Positions 5,791 through 7,396 of a stretch of DNA of 7,396 nucleotides are shown one piece after another. How positions within the stretch are numbered: the stretch's first letter is position 1; every line of letters begins with the position of its first letter. The stretch lies in contig JAKSBO010001086.1 of assembly GCA_022361095.1 (NCBI GenBank), forward strand, positions 1-7,396. The letters are read 5' to 3'. A model generated the notes under the pieces. That model saw only the letters and a list, made by a program, of their open reading frames with translations, was not told where the DNA came from and did not search any database. A program made the translations under genes and the position numbers. Origin of the DNA: Desulfobacterales bacterium (lineage in GTDB: Bacteria > Desulfobacterota > Desulfobacteria > Desulfobacterales > Desulfobacteraceae).

Positions 5791-6392
5791 TGTTCCCAGC
5801 GTTTTGCCTCATAGCCTATGCCCTAGGTTCAATAAATGCGTCCATCCTTGTACTGAAGCTGAAAACAGAACAAGACCCCCGGACCATGTACAGCAAAAAT
5901 GCCGGCACAACCAATGTTTACCGGATACTGGGTCGGAAATGGGCCGGATTGGTACTCATAATTGATGTGGGTAAAGCGTTTTTGATGTCCGCGGCGGCAT
6001 ACCGCTTTTTGCCCGGGCCCGCACAAATTTGGGTGGGATTTTTTCTGCTGCTTGGCAACCGGTTCCCATGTTTTCACGGGTTTAAAGGGGGTAAAGGCGT
6101 TGCCCATTTCATTGGCTTCTCCCTTTTTCCCGCCCCTTTATTTACAGTGCTCTCCCTTGCCGGATGGTGCATCGGATATCTGTTTTTCCGGCATTCCTTT
6201 GCTGGGTCCATGGTGCTTGCGGCCATTCTCGGCATGGGCATTGCCCGGACAACCGGCACTGGTGTTATGGGCATTTCCGGGGTGATTGCCTGCATGGGAT
6301 TTATCCTGTTAAATCATAAAAACAACCTGGTTGCCCTCATGTCAAAAAATCAAGACAAGGCGGTTTCAAATAAAGCAGGTGATGCGCCATGA
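5787..6392 (+). CDS. PlsY-like membrane acyltransferase
   Basis: The 201-residue protein has the size and hydrophobic layout of PlsY, the membrane acyl-phosphate:glycerol-3-phosphate acyltransferase. Recognisable family segments are YALGSINASIL (near 11-21), SKNAGTTNVYRILG with the following GLVLIIDVGKA, FHGFKGGKGVAHF, and a final NHKNNL. Compared with usual PlsY, several positions differ: GSIN for GSIP, SKNAGTTN for SGNIGATN, and NHKNN for RHRxNI. It may be a specialised paralogue with another acyl donor or acceptor rather than the housekeeping enzyme. An ATG at 5766 is in frame. I choose 5787 because GGGAGGG ends 6 nt before it and it overlaps the dehydratase stop as ATGA. It sits in the inner membrane and probably transfers the product made on the carrier protein to a glycerol-phosphate-like acceptor. 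Confidence 0.9.
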   Translation: MMFPAFCLIAYALGSINASILVLKLKTEQDPRTMYSKNAGTTNVYRILGRKWAGLVLIIDVGKAFLMSAAAYRFLPGPAQIWVGFFLLLGNRFPCFHGFKGGKGVAHFIGFSLFPAPLFTVLSLAGWCIGYLFFRHSFAGSMVLAAILGMGIARTTGTGVMGISGVIACMGFILLNHKNNLVALMSKNQDKAVSNKAGDAP

Positions 6393-7102
6393 CCCCAAAA
6401 CCGGCATCGCCCTGGGACTTTTTTGACAAGCTGTACTGTATCTCCCTTCGGGATCGCACAGACCGCCGGGAACGTGCCAGAGCTGAATTTTCACGCCTGG
6501 GCATTGACAAGCGCTTGGCGTTTGTGCTGGTGGATAAAGATACAGATGATCCCTGCCGGGGAATCTTTGCCTCCCATCTGCTGTGCATGGAAAAAGCCAT
6601 TGAGGCGGATGCAAAACAATGGGTTGTGTTTGAAGATGACGTGGTGTTTCGCCGGTATACCCCTGAAATCTTAAAATCTGCCGTTGAACATCTCTCCGCC
6701 AGCAACACCTGGACCCTGCTCTTTTTCGGATGCCTGATCAAGGGCAGTTCAAAAACCCGTAATCCCGGGGTAAAAAAAATCAGATACCAGGCATTGGCCC
6801 ATGGTTATGCCGTCAACCGCGCCTTTGGGGAAAAAATTGCAAGCCGGCCCTGGTGCGGCATCCCCTATGATACGATGCTCAAAAACCTTAGTGGCGGCTA
6901 TTTGGGAACAACGCCATTTTTTGCTTTCCAGAGCAATGCGGCAACGGACAATGACGCCTGCTTAGGCCTGGACAGGTTCCGGCGCTGTTGCGGCGGCCTT
7001 GGCCTCATCCAGTTGATGAACGAATTTTTTCATGCCCACCGCCTGGTGATCATTCTCGGTCATATCGCGGTGCTCGCAGGCCTTGGGATCTGCATATGGT
7101 AA
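6389..7102 (+). CDS. GT25-like glycosyltransferase with C-terminal membrane segment
   Basis: The N-terminus carries the family opening YCISLRDRTDRRE (16-28), then FASHLLCMEKAI, where the G-C-x-x-S-H segment of the family falls. The acidic VFEDDVVF (80-87) follows, with an EDD that likely binds the metal-nucleotide sugar. The later part (HGYAVNRAFGEK, then IPYDTML and a Gln-containing FAFQSNAATDND) fits the LPS galactosyltransferase LgtB/LpsA layout. GT25 enzymes add hexose, often galactose, to lipooligosaccharide. Unusual is a hydrophobic stretch at 219-237 ending the protein, which would anchor it in the inner membrane with the catalytic domain in the cytoplasm. The start overlaps the upstream stop as ATGA and has AGGTGA before it. 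The likely acceptor is the lipid product of this operon, but sugar and acceptor are unknown. Confidence 0.84.
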   Translation: MTPKPASPWDFFDKLYCISLRDRTDRRERARAEFSRLGIDKRLAFVLVDKDTDDPCRGIFASHLLCMEKAIEADAKQWVVFEDDVVFRRYTPEILKSAVEHLSASNTWTLLFFGCLIKGSSKTRNPGVKKIRYQALAHGYAVNRAFGEKIASRPWCGIPYDTMLKNLSGGYLGTTPFFAFQSNAATDNDACLGLDRFRRCCGGLGLIQLMNEFFHAHRLVIILGHIAVLAGLGICIW

Positions 7103-7396
7103 ATTCAACTCCCCGGGAAAAAAGGCTGAACATCGGCCTGGTGATCATCACGATCCTTGCCGCAGCATCCATGCTGTTTGTCAGTTTTAAAAGGCTTCAT
7201 ATTGAAACCGATATCACGGCATCGCTTCCGGCGCACAACCGGGTGATCCATGATGCCCTTTACTTTTTTGATCACCATCCCATCCAGGACCGGGTTGTTA
7301 TCAGTGCGGGCCTTGGCATTCGAGATCCGGAGCGGCTGATAAAATTTGCCGGCATGGTGGAGGAGAAACTTTCGGCCTCCGGCCTGTTCGGCAGCG
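7096..7396 (+). CDS. RND/MMPL-family exporter, N-terminal part (continues past right edge)
   Basis: One hundred residues are visible from ATG 7096-7098, which overlaps the glycosyltransferase stop by 7 nt (ATGGTAA). After a short basic N-terminus comes one transmembrane segment (about 11-31). HIETDITASLP follows, the typical entry into the first periplasmic porter domain of MMPL-type RND exporters (TDxxxxLP pattern). Members are about 750-800 residues with 12 membrane helices and move lipids or polyketide-like products out of the inner membrane. Exporters of this predicted-exporter type (COG4258-like) are standard members of aryl polyene clusters. The position at the end of a carrier protein-dehydratase-acyltransferase-glycosyltransferase operon suggests it exports the finished lipid. 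Confidence 0.85.
   Translation, partial: MVNSTPREKRLNIGLVIITILAAASMLFVSFKRLHIETDITASLPAHNRVIHDALYFFDHHPIQDRVVISAGLGIRDPERLIKFAGMVEEKLSASGLFGS

Noticed and set aside
6337..6741. A 134-codon minus-strand open frame
   Set aside because: It overlaps the well supported PlsY-like/GT25 junction and has low-complexity Ser/Arg-rich content typical of antisense frames.

Overview
The window looks like a junction between an AT-rich accessory stretch (about 1-3400) and a more GC-rich, tightly packed lipid or polyketide-type biosynthetic operon (about 3500 to the right edge). Hand counts of two sample lines illustrate the shift: 18 of 60 bases are G+C at 541-600, against 34 of 60 at 5461-5520. Gene content (stand-alone acyl carrier protein, radical SAM enzyme with extra cysteines, PlsY-like acyltransferase, RND/MMPL exporter) and codon style would suit an anaerobic Gram-negative bacterium such as a sulfate-reducing desulfobacterial species. 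That assignment is inference; no rRNA or other marker gene is present.

Left part, minus strand. An AAA/ABC-type ATPase of the OLD/RecF-like kind (1-1170) runs off the left edge with Walker A, signature and Walker B motifs intact. A two-gene unit follows: a zeta-toxin-like P-loop kinase (1672-2196) whose stop overlaps the start of a 55-residue protein (1508-1675) by ATGA. This resembles a toxin-antitoxin pair. Each of the two units has a plausible sigma-70-like promoter.

Middle, plus strand. A small exported Sel1-repeat protein starts at 2691 but is stopped at 3020 by an apparent one-base expansion of a G run. The Sel1 pattern resumes in the next frame and ends at 3159. The following 350 bases hold no gene. 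The stretch ends with the first of two copies of a 16-bp repeat that flank the acyl carrier protein gene.

Right part, plus strand. An acyl carrier protein (3513-3770) is followed by a radical SAM enzyme (3873-4919), a stand-alone double-hotdog dehydratase of the polyketide synthase DH type (4921-5790), a divergent PlsY-like membrane acyltransferase (5787-6392), a GT25-like glycosyltransferase with a C-terminal membrane anchor (6389-7102) and the start of an RND/MMPL exporter (7096 to the edge). From the radical SAM gene onward, neighbours are 1 nt apart or overlap by 4-7 nt, so they are almost certainly one operon. Taken together they suggest a product that is built on an acyl carrier protein, dehydrated, modified by a radical reaction, transferred to a glycerol-phosphate-like acceptor, possibly glycosylated and exported to the outer envelope. 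Part of this logic resembles aryl polyene clusters, but the combination with radical SAM, PlsY and GT25 is not one I recognise as characterised.
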